The notes: generated from the sequence alone by a model not told the origin. Positions 1 through 7,769 are shown, numbered from the stretch's first letter. The stretch is DNA of 11,137 nt from an uncultured Acholeplasmataceae bacterium (GCA_937983315.1 CALKAH010000102.1:1-11137); one strand, 5' to 3'. A program made the numbers and translations.

Positions 1-112
1 CAAGCTGTCCTACTGCAAGTTGAAAGCGTAGGTTGAATAATTCAGCTTTTAGCTCGACAATTCTTTTTTCAAGATCAGGTGTACTAATCTTTCTGATATC
101 TGCCGCTTTCAC
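1..112 (-). CDS. rpmC: 50S ribosomal protein L29, partial (3' part beyond window)
   Basis: N-terminal 37 codons of L29, a small helical protein of the large subunit near the exit tunnel. Reading from a GTG at 112 gives (M)[17 protein letters not shown] and then [19 protein letters not shown], which matches the L29 pattern of a short start, a charged helix and an LFNLRFQ-type motif. The GTG start overlaps the TGA stop of rplP in a GTGA arrangement. It is preceded by a GAGGTGA Shine-Dalgarno sequence six bases upstream, inside the end of rplP. This overlap and the canonical gene order (L16 then L29) make the identity firm. The rest of the gene lies outside the window. Confidence 0.93.
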   Translation of the reverse strand, partial: MKAADIRKISTPDLEKRIVELKAELFNLRFQLAVGQL

Positions 113-525
113 GCTTGCTCACCTCTTTTAACAATCTTTGTGCGGATGGGAAGTTTGTGAGAAGCTAAGCGAAGTGCTTCTTTCGCGATATCTTCGGTAA
201 CACCGTTGATTTCAAACAATACTTTTCCTTCCTTAACAACCGCTACCCAATGGTCAGGAGCACCTTTACCGGAACCCATGCGCACTTCGAGTGGTTTCTT
301 GGTTTTTGCCAAGTGTGGGAAGATGTTGATCCATACTTTCCCTAATCTTTTCATGTGTCTTGTCATTGCGATACGTGCAGCTTCAATTTGGCGGTTGGTA
401 ACCCAAGCACCTTCTTGAGCGATGAGGGCAAATTCACCATTGAGGATTTCATTTTTCCCTTTGGCTTTACCTTCATAGCTGACGCGATGAGGACGACGGA
501 ATTTTGTTCTTTTAGGCATTAACAT
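109..525 (-). CDS. rplP: 50S ribosomal protein L16
   Basis: L16 binds 23S rRNA near the A-site and 5S rRNA region and helps position aminoacyl-tRNA. The 138 residues are close to the usual length. The start [11 protein letters not shown] is the family N-terminus, and the conserved segment [14 protein letters not shown] lies at residues 82-95. The ATG at 525 is two bases after the rpsC stop, and its GGGAGG ribosome binding site lies within the last codons of rpsC, which indicates translational coupling. The gene ends in TGA and overlaps rpmC by four bases. That TGA must act as a stop, because the next gene starts there in another frame. This argues against a Mycoplasma-type code. Confidence 0.98.
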   Translation of the reverse strand: MLMPKRTKFRRPHRVSYEGKAKGKNEILNGEFALIAQEGAWVTNRQIEAARIAMTRHMKRLGKVWINIFPHLAKTKKPLEVRMGSGKGAPDHWVAVVKEGKVLFEINGVTEDIAKEALRLASHKLPIRTKIVKRGEQA

Positions 526-527
526 GA

Positions 528-1292
528 TTACTTGCCTCCCTTGCTGTCACGAGCGTTACCCTTGTTTTCACGAGGTGCGCGTCTTTCTCTATTGTCTTGA
601 CGTGGTGCTCTTTCATCTTGCTTTTTAAGGTTTTCTTCACGTGTTTGTCCAGGTAGAACTTCACCATTATAAATCCATACTTTAACACCTAATACACCAT
701 ATGTTGTGTGTGCTTCAGCAGTTGCATAGTCGATGTCTGCGCGTAATGTATGAAGAGGTACTTGACCTTCAGAATAACCTTCGCTGCGTGCAATTTCAGC
801 ACCACCAAGGCGACCGGAGACAAGTGTTTTAACACCTTTAGCACCAGACTTGAGTGCTCTTTGCATAGCAATCTTTTGAACACGTCTGAATGATGCACGG
901 CTTTCGAGTTGTTCAGCGATACTTTGTGCAACGAGTGTTGCAACACGTTCTGGACGTTTTACTTCAACAACGTTGAAGACAACTTCTTTCTTGGTAAGCT
1001 TTTCTAACGCGAGAACAGCTTTTTTCTTGGTTTCAGCATCTCTACCGATGACAATACCAGGTTTTGCAGTGTGCAAAGTCACTTTGACGCGATCTTTTCC
1101 ACCTTTGCCTTTGACGCGTTCGATTTCGATGTGAGATACTGCGGCTTTTTTATAAAAATCGTTGAGGTATTCGCGGATTAATGCATCTTCTTTAACCAAG
1201 GAGGGAACGACTGTTTTTTCAGCGTACCACTTGGAATCCCAGTTGCGAATAATACCGAGGCGCATACCTACTGGATTAACTTTTTGTCCCAT
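528..1292 (-). CDS. rpsC: 30S ribosomal protein S3 with charged C-terminal tail
   Basis: S3 lies at the mRNA entry site of the small subunit and contributes to its helicase activity. The N-terminus [14 protein letters not shown] is diagnostic. A type-2 KH domain spans about residues 39-107 with the GIVIG loop at 79-83. The basic FRRVQK segment at 135-140 corresponds to the mRNA-entry arginines. The protein has 254 residues, against roughly 215-220 in Bacillus from memory. The excess is a tail from about residue 217 rich in K, R, E, D, N and Q, probably disordered. The start ATG follows an AGAGGTGAG ribosome binding site that overlaps the rplV stop. It is the eighth gene of the S10 operon. Confidence 0.98.
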   Translation of the reverse strand: MGQKVNPVGMRLGIIRNWDSKWYAEKTVVPSLVKEDALIREYLNDFYKKAAVSHIEIERVKGKGGKDRVKVTLHTAKPGIVIGRDAETKKKAVLALEKLTKKEVVFNVVEVKRPERVATLVAQSIAEQLESRASFRRVQKIAMQRALKSGAKGVKTLVSGRLGGAEIARSEGYSEGQVPLHTLRADIDYATAEAHTTYGVLGVKVWIYNGEVLPGQTREENLKKQDERAPRQDNRERRAPRENKGNARDSKGGK

Positions 1293-1304
1293 GTGCTCTC
1301 ACCT

Positions 1305-1640
1305 CTACTCTTTATCTGCCACAACAACAGTGATGTGGCTCGTTCTCTTTTGAATGATATCGCCTTGACCTTTTGCTCTTGGGAACAATCTCTTTAAGCG
1401 AACACTTTCATTGACATAACATTCTTTAACATAAAGATTATCTACGTTTGCATTGTTGTTGTGCTCAGCGTTGGCAACTGCACTGTTGAGCACCTTGAGA
1501 ATAATTGGCGAAGCGGCACGTGGTGTAAACATTAAGATAGCTTGTGCTTCTTTAATCTTTTTACCACGAATCAGGTCAATGACCAATCTCGCTTTTCTCG
1601 GAGCAATGCGAACAGTTTTAGCTATAGCTCTAGTTTCCAT
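1305..1640 (-). CDS. rplV: 50S ribosomal protein L22
   Basis: L22 binds all 23S rRNA domains, and its beta-hairpin lines the peptide exit tunnel. The 111 residues are normal for the family. Recognisable features are the N-terminal [14 protein letters not shown] segment and the C-terminal [20 protein letters not shown] region that forms the tunnel hairpin. The ATG at 1640 has a strong GGAGGAG ribosome binding site. The gene sits between rpsS and rpsC with spacers of 18 and 12 bases. No macrolide-resistance-type duplication is apparent in the hairpin, although I have no strain to compare with. Confidence 0.97.
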   Translation of the reverse strand: METRAIAKTVRIAPRKARLVIDLIRGKKIKEAQAILMFTPRAASPIILKVLNSAVANAEHNNNANVDNLYVKECYVNESVRLKRLFPRAKGQGDIIQKRTSHITVVVADKE

Positions 1641-1658
1641 GTTTCATTTCTCCTCCAA

Positions 1659-1940
1659 TTACTTCTTCTTAGCTTTCTTGTCTTCCTTGTTGTGACCATG
1701 ATAGGTACGTGTTGGTGCAAATTCGCCAAACTTGTGTCCGACCATATCTTCGGTGACATACACGGGAATGTGTGATTTACCGTTATACACAGCAACTGTA
1801 TGACCAACGAAATCAGGGAAAACCGTTGAACGGCGTGACCATGTTTGGATCACTTTATTTTCGTTTGCTGCATTCTGCTTTTGAACCTTTGCTAACAAAT
1901 GATCATCACAGAATGGACCTTTTTTAACTGAACGTGCCAT
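1659..1940 (-). CDS. rpsS: 30S ribosomal protein S19
   Basis: S19 is in the small-subunit head, pairs with S13 and contacts the large subunit through a bridge. The 93-residue length is typical. The start [16 protein letters not shown] and the segments [14 protein letters not shown] and [17 protein letters not shown] are family signatures. The last eight residues are lysine-rich. The ATG at 1940 is preceded by GGAGG. The gene follows rplB after a 10-base gap, as expected for the S10 operon. Confidence 0.98.
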   Translation of the reverse strand: MARSVKKGPFCDDHLLAKVQKQNAANENKVIQTWSRRSTVFPDFVGHTVAVYNGKSHIPVYVTEDMVGHKFGEFAPTRTYHGHNKEDKKAKKK

Positions 1941-1950
1941 AATTTTCCTC

Positions 1951-2781
1951 CTACTTCGAACGGCGACGAACGATTAGATCGTTGGACGCTTTCTTATGGT
2001 CGCGAGTCTTCACACCGCGAGCTTTCTTACCCCATGGGGTCATGGGTTGCTTTCTACCGATAGGTGCTTTACCTTCACCACCACCGTGTGGGTGGTCGTT
2101 GGGGTTCATGACGGATCCACGTACGGTTGGGCGAATACCCATATGACGTGTTCTTCCAGCTTTACCGATATTGACGAGTTCCCAGGTTTCGTTTCCGACA
2201 ACACCAATGGTTGCACGGCATGTACCTAAGATCTTGCGAACTTCACCTGATTGAAGGCGCATCAAGACGTATTTGTCTTCACGACCTAAAATCTGTGCGG
2301 ATGCACCTGCTGAACGTGCGACTTGACCGCCGCGTCCTGGGGAAAGTTCAATGTTGTGAATGATCGTACCAACTGGAATGTTCATAATGGGTAGAGCATT
2401 ACCTGTTTTGATATCGACTTGTTCACCTGAAACAATTTCCATACCTACTTCCAAGCCCTTGGGAGCAAGGATGTATCTTTTTTCTCCATCTACATAGTTG
2501 ATGAGCGCGATGTTTGCACTACGGTTTGGATCGTACTCAATGGTTGCGACCTTACCGATGATGTTGTCTTTGTTGCGCTTAAAATCAATTACACGATATT
2601 TTCTTTTTGCACCGCCACCGATATGACGTACGGTAATTTTACCTTGATTGTTACGTCCACCTGTGCGAGAAAATGGCTCAAGTAGTGATTTTTCAGGAGT
2701 AGATGTTGTAATTTCTTCGAATGTTAACACACTCATGCCACGACGACCTGGGGTTGTCGGGTTGTATTTTTTAACCGCCAT
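1951..2781 (-). CDS. rplB: 50S ribosomal protein L2
   Basis: L2 is a primary 23S rRNA binding protein needed for subunit joining and peptidyl transferase assembly. Length is 276 residues, the usual size. The N-terminal OB-like RNA-binding region contains [19 protein letters not shown] (about 39-57). The C-terminal part contains [14 protein letters not shown], with His230 matching the conserved histidine of E. coli L2 (His229). The start ATG at 2781 has a GAGGAGG site nine bases upstream. The upstream neighbour rplW ends 28 bases before it. Confidence 0.98.
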   Translation of the reverse strand: MAVKKYNPTTPGRRGMSVLTFEEITTSTPEKSLLEPFSRTGGRNNQGKITVRHIGGGAKRKYRVIDFKRNKDNIIGKVATIEYDPNRSANIALINYVDGEKRYILAPKGLEVGMEIVSGEQVDIKTGNALPIMNIPVGTIIHNIELSPGRGGQVARSAGASAQILGREDKYVLMRLQSGEVRKILGTCRATIGVVGNETWELVNIGKAGRTRHMGIRPTVRGSVMNPNDHPHGGGEGKAPIGRKQPMTPWGKKARGVKTRDHKKASNDLIVRRRSK

Positions 2782-2809
2782 TTGGTTAAACCTCCTCTAA
2801 TCTTTCACT

Positions 2810-3097
2810 TTAAATGGTGAAGGCGTCAATCTTTTGACCTTCAGCTAATTTAACGACTGCTTTCTTATAAGCAGATTTGTAACCTTCGTATTTGCCCATC
2901 TTCTTATACTTTGGAAGTACGTTGATGGTGTTGACTGCGAGAACTTTCACGTTAAAAATTTCTTCGACAGCTTTTTTGATTTCAACCTTGTTCGCTTTTG
3001 GATCAACCTTGAAGGTGTAGCGATTTTGGCTTTCAATCAGTTTGGTTGTTTGTTCTGTAATGATTGGAGCTTTGAGAATATCGTAATATTTAGTCAT
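2810..3097 (-). CDS. rplW: 50S ribosomal protein L23
   Basis: L23 sits at the tunnel exit and is the docking site for trigger factor and signal recognition particle. The 95 residues are standard. Family features are the early APIITEQTTKLIE segment and FKVDPKANKVEIKKAVEEIFNV. The ATG at 3097 lies inside the end of rplD: the two genes overlap by eight bases (ATGACTAA), which implies coupled translation. A GAGGAGG site nine bases upstream of the ATG lies within rplD. Confidence 0.97.
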   Translation of the reverse strand: MTKYYDILKAPIITEQTTKLIESQNRYTFKVDPKANKVEIKKAVEEIFNVKVLAVNTINVLPKYKKMGKYEGYKSAYKKAVVKLAEGQKIDAFTI

Positions 3098-3719
3098 TGC
3101 CCAAGACCTCCTCTAATGCTGCAACCGCATCTTTGGTGATGACGACATTCTTGCAATTGAGGATGTCATATACGCTGACATGTCCAACTTCAGAGAATGC
3201 AACGGTTGGGATGTTTCTTGCTGCAAGCACATCGTTGTCCGTAAAGGATGTTGCAACGATCAAGGTCTTACCTTCTACACCCAAATTAGTCAACATTTGT
3301 TGGAACAATTTGGTTTTTGGTGTTTCGATACCGAGAGTGTCAACAACTTTTAACTGTCCATTCGCTGTATGATAAGACAATGCAGAGCGAAGCGCTAATT
3401 GACGAACTTTTTGATTGAGCTTGATTGCATAACTTCTTGGTGTTGGTCCGAAGACGACACCACCGTGACGCCATTGTGGAGCACGGGTTGAACCTTGACG
3501 AGCACGACCTGTACCTTTTTGACGCCATGGTTTTTTACCACCACCGGATACTTCACCACGATTTTTTACATCGTGAGTACCCTGTCTCATTGCTGCGCGT
3601 TGAGCATTGACGACATCATATAATGCTTGTTGATGAGGTTCAATACCGAACACATAATCGGATAAGGTGAGTTCAGTGACCGTTTGACCTGCATGATTTA
3701 GTACATTGAGTTTTGGCAT
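3090..3719 (-). CDS. rplD: 50S ribosomal protein L4
   Basis: L4 binds 23S rRNA with an extended loop that reaches the exit tunnel. In gamma-proteobacteria it is also the repressor of the S10 operon. The 209-residue protein has the globular fold plus the long basic loop at about residues 45-98, with GGGKKPWRQKGTGRARQGS and GGVVFGPTPRSY. The ATG at 3719 follows an AAGGAGGG site that overlaps the rplC stop region. The 3' end overlaps rplW by eight bases. Whether this L4 controls its own operon through the leader upstream of rpsJ cannot be judged from sequence alone. Confidence 0.97.
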   Translation of the reverse strand: MPKLNVLNHAGQTVTELTLSDYVFGIEPHQQALYDVVNAQRAAMRQGTHDVKNRGEVSGGGKKPWRQKGTGRARQGSTRAPQWRHGGVVFGPTPRSYAIKLNQKVRQLALRSALSYHTANGQLKVVDTLGIETPKTKLFQQMLTNLGVEGKTLIVATSFTDNDVLAARNIPTVAFSEVGHVSVYDILNCKNVVITKDAVAALEEVLGND

Positions 3720-3730
3720 GATGACCCTCC

Positions 3731-4369
3731 TTACTTCACGCTCTTGATCGCTGATTTCACGATGACAAGACTCTTTTTAGGTCCTGGTACGCTTCCGCTG
3801 ATCAATAGCAATTGATTTTCTACATCGACACCTGCAATTTTCAAGTTCTGAATGGTGACTGTTTCATGTCCCATATGCCCTGGTAATAATTTACCTTTGA
3901 GCTTACCTTTCATGGCACCCATTGAACCTGGACCACGGTGGTATCTAGAACCGTGAGTCATTGGACCACGATGGTGTCCGTGTCTTGTAATAGAACCTTC
4001 GAAACCCTTACCTTTGGAAGTTCCAGTGACATCGACGACTTCACCAACTTTAAATACATCTGTCTTCACAAGGTCACCGACCGTCAAATTCACTAATTCA
4101 TTCTGCACTTCTTCAAAGCGGATTTCTCTAACGAAGCGCTTAGGTGCTGTATTAGCTTTTTTCACGTGCCCTTGTTCAGGCTTGTTACTTACTTTGTCCC
4201 GTTTCGTTTCGAAACCGACTTGAGTTGCAACGTAACCGTCAGTTTCGACAGTCTTTTGCTGCAGAACCACATTGTCAGCCACATCGACAACGGTAACTGG
4301 AATGAGTGTGCCATTTTCATCGAAAATTTGTGTCATTCCAAGTTTTCTACCTAAGATTCCTTTGGCCAT
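3731..4369 (-). CDS. rplC: 50S ribosomal protein L3
   Basis: L3 is an early assembly protein that reaches towards the peptidyl transferase centre. It has 212 residues, close to the usual 206-210. The N-terminus [16 protein letters not shown] is diagnostic. The internal loop [34 protein letters not shown] (split across about residues 118-151) is the Bacillota-type tip sequence. The ATG at 4369 has an AAGAGGT site upstream. The gene is second in the operon, 26 bases after rpsJ. Confidence 0.98.
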   Translation of the reverse strand: MAKGILGRKLGMTQIFDENGTLIPVTVVDVADNVVLQQKTVETDGYVATQVGFETKRDKVSNKPEQGHVKKANTAPKRFVREIRFEEVQNELVNLTVGDLVKTDVFKVGEVVDVTGTSKGKGFEGSITRHGHHRGPMTHGSRYHRGPGSMGAMKGKLKGKLLPGHMGHETVTIQNLKIAGVDVENQLLLISGSVPGPKKSLVIVKSAIKSVK

Positions 4370-4395
4370 AATTTAACCTCTTTCTTGTTTTTGTG

Positions 4396-4704
4396 TTATT
4401 TTTTTAGAACGATATCGATGCCCGATGGAAGGTCGATATCCATTAATGCACTGATCGTCTTTGGATTTGGATCAACGATTTGAATCAATCTCTTGTGCGT
4501 TCTACGTTCGAATTGTTCACGTGAATCTTTGTTAACGTGTGGTGAACGTAAGATGGTGAAGATTTCCTTTTCAGTAGGAAGGGGGATGGGTCCTTGGACG
4601 GTTGCACCAGTTCTAAGTGCACTTTCCACAATCTTCTTTGCAGCCTGATCAATCAATCTGTGATCGTAAGCCTTTAAACGAATCTTAATAACATCTTTTG
4701 CCAT
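4396..4704 (-). CDS. rpsJ: 30S ribosomal protein S10 / antitermination factor NusE
   Basis: S10 is a head protein of the small subunit and, as NusE, partners NusB in rRNA antitermination. The start was chosen at the ATG at 4704 because it gives the family N-terminus [19 protein letters not shown] and has an AAAGGAG site nine bases upstream. A longer reading from a TTG at 4773 would run through the structured leader and has no homology. The protein is 102 residues, the standard length. The long ribosome-binding loop is at about residues 41-68 ([20 protein letters not shown] and following). It is the first gene of the S10 operon. Confidence 0.98.
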   Translation of the reverse strand: MAKDVIKIRLKAYDHRLIDQAAKKIVESALRTGATVQGPIPLPTEKEIFTILRSPHVNKDSREQFERRTHKRLIQIVDPNPKTISALMDIDLPSGIDIVLKK

Positions 4705-4830
4705 TTTGTTAAGCTCCTTTCGCCTATAATCTGGTATAGACTTGCTCCATGAGAAAACCTGACATCTAGACAACGGCTATCCGTGTGTCAGCAACCTCCC
4801 ATTTCACAGCCTACTCGCATTTACACGAGC
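4705..4830 (-). promoter_or_regulatory. Structured 5' leader of the S10 operon
   Basis: About 125 bases lie between the predicted transcription start and rpsJ. On the minus strand the RNA can form one interrupted stem. UUGCU (4790-4794) pairs with AGCAA (4742-4746) and continues as GACA with UGUC, with 14 unpaired bases on the 3' side. Above it is a hairpin, ACA-CGG closed by CCG-U-UGU with loop AUAG. There is a GGGAGG just 5' of the stem, but no start codon follows it productively. The long leader and clear pairing suggest ribosomal-protein feedback control, as known for S10 leaders elsewhere. I see no strong intrinsic terminator inside it, so a translational or protein-binding mechanism is as likely as attenuation. 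Confidence 0.6.
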
Positions 4831-4836
4831 GTTACT

Positions 4837-4865
4837 ATTATATAAGAAAAGCCGAGTCATTGCAA
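4837..4865 (-). promoter_or_regulatory. Sigma-A type promoter of the S10 operon
   Basis: On the minus strand there is a -35 TTGCAA (4860-4865), a 17-base spacer and a perfect -10 TATAAT (4837-4842). The predicted start is near 4830. It is the only strong promoter between the upstream gene and rpsJ. The -35 and the spacer lie inside the hairpin of the upstream operon's terminator. Confidence 0.85.
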
Positions 4866-4892
4866 CCCCTATGTGCAATTTTCTCAGCTTTT
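4844..4892 (-). terminator. Rho-independent terminator of the ROK kinase / EI-like operon
   Basis: Just after the EI-like gene, the minus-strand RNA reads AAAAGCUGAG, then AUUGCA, a nine-base loop, UGCAAU, then CUCGGCUUUUCUU. The outer arms form ten pairs (one G-U) and the inner arms six, with short internal mismatches between them, followed by a U-rich tail. On the plus strand the same hairpin is followed by six T, so it could stop transcription both ways. It overlaps the S10 promoter. Confidence 0.8.
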
Positions 4893-4897
4893 TTCTC

Positions 4898-6769
4898 TTA
4901 TTCTTCATCTTTTTTATTGCTTTCTTTTTCTTTAGCAAGACGCATTATCATTTCTTGTTTCATTATAGGATCAACAACATCATCGATATCAAACGTTTCT
5001 ACAAATGATTCGTGAAGTTGTCTTGTATAAAGAGTTCGTCGTGTATTTGCTGTATCCAAATTATGCTTGGCTTTGACTAATCGATATTGAAGTGTTTTCA
5101 ATCGTGCTTTATTAAACTCCCCAACAAATTTACCTCGAGTTGCCATGCGAATTTCAATTTGATCGAGAATATGCTCAGGTATGTGCAAAGGCATGATAAA
5201 GTGCTTAATACCTCCAACAAGTAATCGATGAAAAACATCGTATGTCGTCATATAATGACCCATTAACATATTTGTACTTTTATATTTTCCAACGATAAAT
5301 TGCTCTTTATTATACATGAGGTCGGGGTATAAGCCTTCCTTTCTCAGTGTCTTAATATCTGCATACGTTTTTCCAAATTTAAAGCCTTGGATGTAATCAA
5401 TAATTGCTGCATCAAAATGAATGCTTTGCTTTTCAATAGAGAGCATACCTGTTTGTCCGTGAATCGCCCACTTATTTTCAAGCCCACTTATAAATGATAT
5501 AGGGAGATTCTTCTCGATATCTCGATACATTTCTCGAGTATGGAAAATCCAGTTTTCATAATCATATCGAGTTTCAACATTGGGTACCATAAATGATAAT
5601 TGCTTATCGGGAAACTTTTGATGAACTTTTGCTGCTGCATAAATAATGTTTTCGTAATAAGTGGGGTTGCAATAAAGCATATCCATGGTTGAAATGTCTT
5701 CAAAATCGGATGTTCTTAACATCTTTTCCATAAGAGGTAATCTGATGGTAATCGAGTTCCCTTTATACACATCAAAAATGTGATGGAATCGCTGTTCCCA
5801 CTCTCTCGTTGTCAAACTTGTACCTTTTGAAAAGATTGAATAATCTGTTAAAAAGATGATACCTTTAAGAAAAAAGAGTTCATTTGTATGTTCAACATCA
5901 CGATAATTCGCAAACATTCCGTAGAGATGAATGCCACTCTCACGAATCGTATGATCAGCATCGTGTTTAATATAAATCGATTTTCTAGTCGTTGAGTCTT
6001 GTTTAACGATATCTGGATTTGGATTAAAGTCAATAACTTTTTCAATCAAATCAATCAATATTTCCTTTTCTTGAGTGAGGGGTTTTTGAAAGGAAACTAT
6101 CGGGATCTGGTAATGAATAGCAAAGTGAGTATACCATGGTGTTTCCGCTAAAGATTTGGTCACAACCGCTTGTAAATGGGGGTGTGGTTCATAAAACAGT
6201 GATGAATAAAGTGTTTCTGTGTACAAAATGAAATCTGAATTAAGATTTTTCGACATGTAATCAAACAGTAAGCGAAAGATGTGATTTTCAAGAAGTTTAT
6301 TAATTTTTTGAATAAAATCATAGCGCAACTTCTTCTCGTCTTGACTTAATGTATGATGGTTTTTGTTGTATTCGTTCATTTTGAAATTCAGATTAATCTT
6401 ATGAACGAGTTGATACGCTTGAGTCATGGTTAAATCCATGTGTTTGATTTTTTGTTTGACATCATCTCTTAAGTTGAAATGATATAAAATCTCATGAATA
6501 TCGAAGAATAATTTCATGGTGTTTGAATTTAATCTTGCGATACGTTCCAAACGTTTGAAATGATCGATATCATTTCTAATCAATACGTCGACTTGATCCA
6601 TGATGAGATCAATATCGTGATCATTCATTGATTTTAATATCGATTTTTCATCATAATGAATAACCTTTGCATAAACCTTGTTGTTGTGCAGGAGATTCGT
6701 ATTGTATGATGTTACGATCTCATGCCTCGCGTGAATCTTGACTTCATTTTGTAAAGAATTGCAAACCAT
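4898..6769 (-). CDS. Degenerate PTS enzyme I (PtsI)-like protein, predicted pseudoenzyme
   Basis: Enzyme I normally moves phosphate from PEP to a histidine and then to HPr. This 623-residue cytosolic protein follows that layout but lacks the chemistry. Residues 30-170 resemble the helical HPr-binding region. Residues 179-226 align with the end of the phospho-histidine domain (ILYTETL like ILVAADL; IPIV like IPAIV). Residues 302-540 follow the PEP-binding barrel: GIIFLTDYSIF, SITIR, LSFMVPNVE, and LMGHYM through GGIKHFIMPLHIP. In an alignment from memory with E. coli EI, Trp212 takes the place of His189, Thr308 of Arg296 and Met503 of Cys502, and the GTND metal motif is absent. Arg343 may keep Arg332. 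A charged C-terminal tail (about 545-623) is extra. The GAGGAGG site overlaps the ROK gene's stop, so the two genes are coupled. Function unknown; regulatory or sensing roles are inference. Confidence 0.7.
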   Translation of the reverse strand: MVCNSLQNEVKIHARHEIVTSYNTNLLHNNKVYAKVIHYDEKSILKSMNDHDIDLIMDQVDVLIRNDIDHFKRLERIARLNSNTMKLFFDIHEILYHFNLRDDVKQKIKHMDLTMTQAYQLVHKINLNFKMNEYNKNHHTLSQDEKKLRYDFIQKINKLLENHIFRLLFDYMSKNLNSDFILYTETLYSSLFYEPHPHLQAVVTKSLAETPWYTHFAIHYQIPIVSFQKPLTQEKEILIDLIEKVIDFNPNPDIVKQDSTTRKSIYIKHDADHTIRESGIHLYGMFANYRDVEHTNELFFLKGIIFLTDYSIFSKGTSLTTREWEQRFHHIFDVYKGNSITIRLPLMEKMLRTSDFEDISTMDMLYCNPTYYENIIYAAAKVHQKFPDKQLSFMVPNVETRYDYENWIFHTREMYRDIEKNLPISFISGLENKWAIHGQTGMLSIEKQSIHFDAAIIDYIQGFKFGKTYADIKTLRKEGLYPDLMYNKEQFIVGKYKSTNMLMGHYMTTYDVFHRLLVGGIKHFIMPLHIPEHILDQIEIRMATRGKFVGEFNKARLKTLQYRLVKAKHNLDTANTRRTLYTRQLHESFVETFDIDDVVDPIMKQEMIMRLAKEKESNKKDEE

Positions 6770-6778
6770 AAATCCTCC

Positions 6779-7714
6779 TCATGTTGTATGATTAAACATA
6801 TATTTTGCAGCGCCGATTATTCCGGCGTCATTGCCTGTTTTAGCGAGTACAAATGGTACATCGTGGGTTCCAAAACGCGCATTCTTTTGATAGTAATACG
6901 TGATGCGGTCAATCAATATTTGTCCAACTTTAGCAATACCACCACCGATAATGACAATGTCGGGATCAAGACTTACAGCTAGTATGCTTGCACTTTGAGC
7001 TAAGTAATACGCAACACGGTCCAATACCTTCAAGCCTATTTCATCATTATTTTTTGCTGCATCAAAAACTGCTTTAACTGATAAATTAGAAAAATCAATC
7101 GTGCTGTTTATATTTTTCGACAAGAATCGTGCGTAATTAAGTATTCCTTTGGTACCACAAACTTGTTCTAGACATCCTTTTTTTCCGCAACCACATGTCT
7201 CATCGGTTTCAAAAATAGGCATATGCCCAATTTCACCACCCGATCCCGTACGACCTTCAACGATTTGACCATTCGCAATAATTCCACCACCAACACCAGT
7301 TCCTAATGTATAGAATATGGCATTTTTAAATGGTCGATCCAGCGTATAGTTTTCACCATATGCAGCGATATTTGCGTCATTGGATACAACAACACGATAA
7401 TGCGGTGGTAGCCACTGTTTCATGGATTCAATAACATTTAGATTACTCCATTGAAGGTTAGGGCATACAGAAATAAAACCATCCTTAACCGGGCAGGGCA
7501 CTGCAAGTCCCACTCCAATAACATTATTATCATCAATCAAATACTTACATAATAATTCATTAATATGCTCCAAAATGGTCTTAAAAATGGAGATTGTATG
7601 ATCTAATTGAGGTGTTATTATTTCTCTTTTTTCTAATAAAACAAATGGCATTACAGAAAATAATCCTAACTTAATATTGGTTCCCCCAACGTCGATTCCA
7701 AAGGTGTATTTCAT
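6779..7714 (-). CDS. glcK: ROK-family sugar kinase, probable glucokinase
   Basis: Cytosolic ATP-dependent hexokinase of the ROK family, most likely converting glucose to glucose-6-phosphate. The 311 residues are normal. Visible motifs are the phosphate loop DVGGT (8-12), the catalytic aspartate in SNDANIAAYG (Asp113), TLGTGVGGG (136-144), the sugar-binding EIGH (Glu161, His164) and the zinc motif CGCGKKGCLE (Cys174, Cys176, Cys181). All catalytic positions are intact. The ATG at 7714 has a GGAGGA site and lies behind its own consensus promoter. It is the first gene of a two-gene operon with the EI-like gene nine bases downstream. ROK members can also be N-acetylglucosamine or fructose kinases; without a DNA-binding domain this is not a ROK repressor. 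Substrate assignment is probable, not proven. Confidence 0.9.
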   Translation of the reverse strand: MKYTFGIDVGGTNIKLGLFSVMPFVLLEKREIITPQLDHTISIFKTILEHINELLCKYLIDDNNVIGVGLAVPCPVKDGFISVCPNLQWSNLNVIESMKQWLPPHYRVVVSNDANIAAYGENYTLDRPFKNAIFYTLGTGVGGGIIANGQIVEGRTGSGGEIGHMPIFETDETCGCGKKGCLEQVCGTKGILNYARFLSKNINSTIDFSNLSVKAVFDAAKNNDEIGLKVLDRVAYYLAQSASILAVSLDPDIVIIGGGIAKVGQILIDRITYYYQKNARFGTHDVPFVLAKTGNDAGIIGAAKYMFNHTT

Positions 7715-7740
7715 CGTTGAATGTCCTCCACACTTATAAG

Positions 7741-7769
7741 ATTATACTGATTATAATTTTATAAATCAA
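7741..7769 (-). promoter_or_regulatory. Promoter of the glucokinase / EI-like operon
   Basis: On the minus strand there is a -35 TTGATT (7764-7769), a 17-base spacer and -10 TATAAT (7741-7746), 27 bases upstream of the ROK start codon, so the leader is very short (about 20 bases). I see no cre-like catabolite site or other clear operator. Confidence 0.8.

Noticed and set aside
109..111. Possible Mycoplasma-type genetic code (TGA as Trp)
   Set aside because: TGA ends rplP and the ROK gene right at the start signals of the next genes, and the Trp codons checked are TGG.
689..946. 85-residue frame inside rpsC and other frames opposite the ribosomal genes
   Set aside because: Shadows of well-identified genes, without family similarity or initiation signals.
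4705..4773. N-terminal extension of S10 from a TTG at 4773
   Set aside because: It would cover the structured leader, has no family similarity and no ribosome binding site; the ATG at 4704 has both a good site and the canonical N-terminus.
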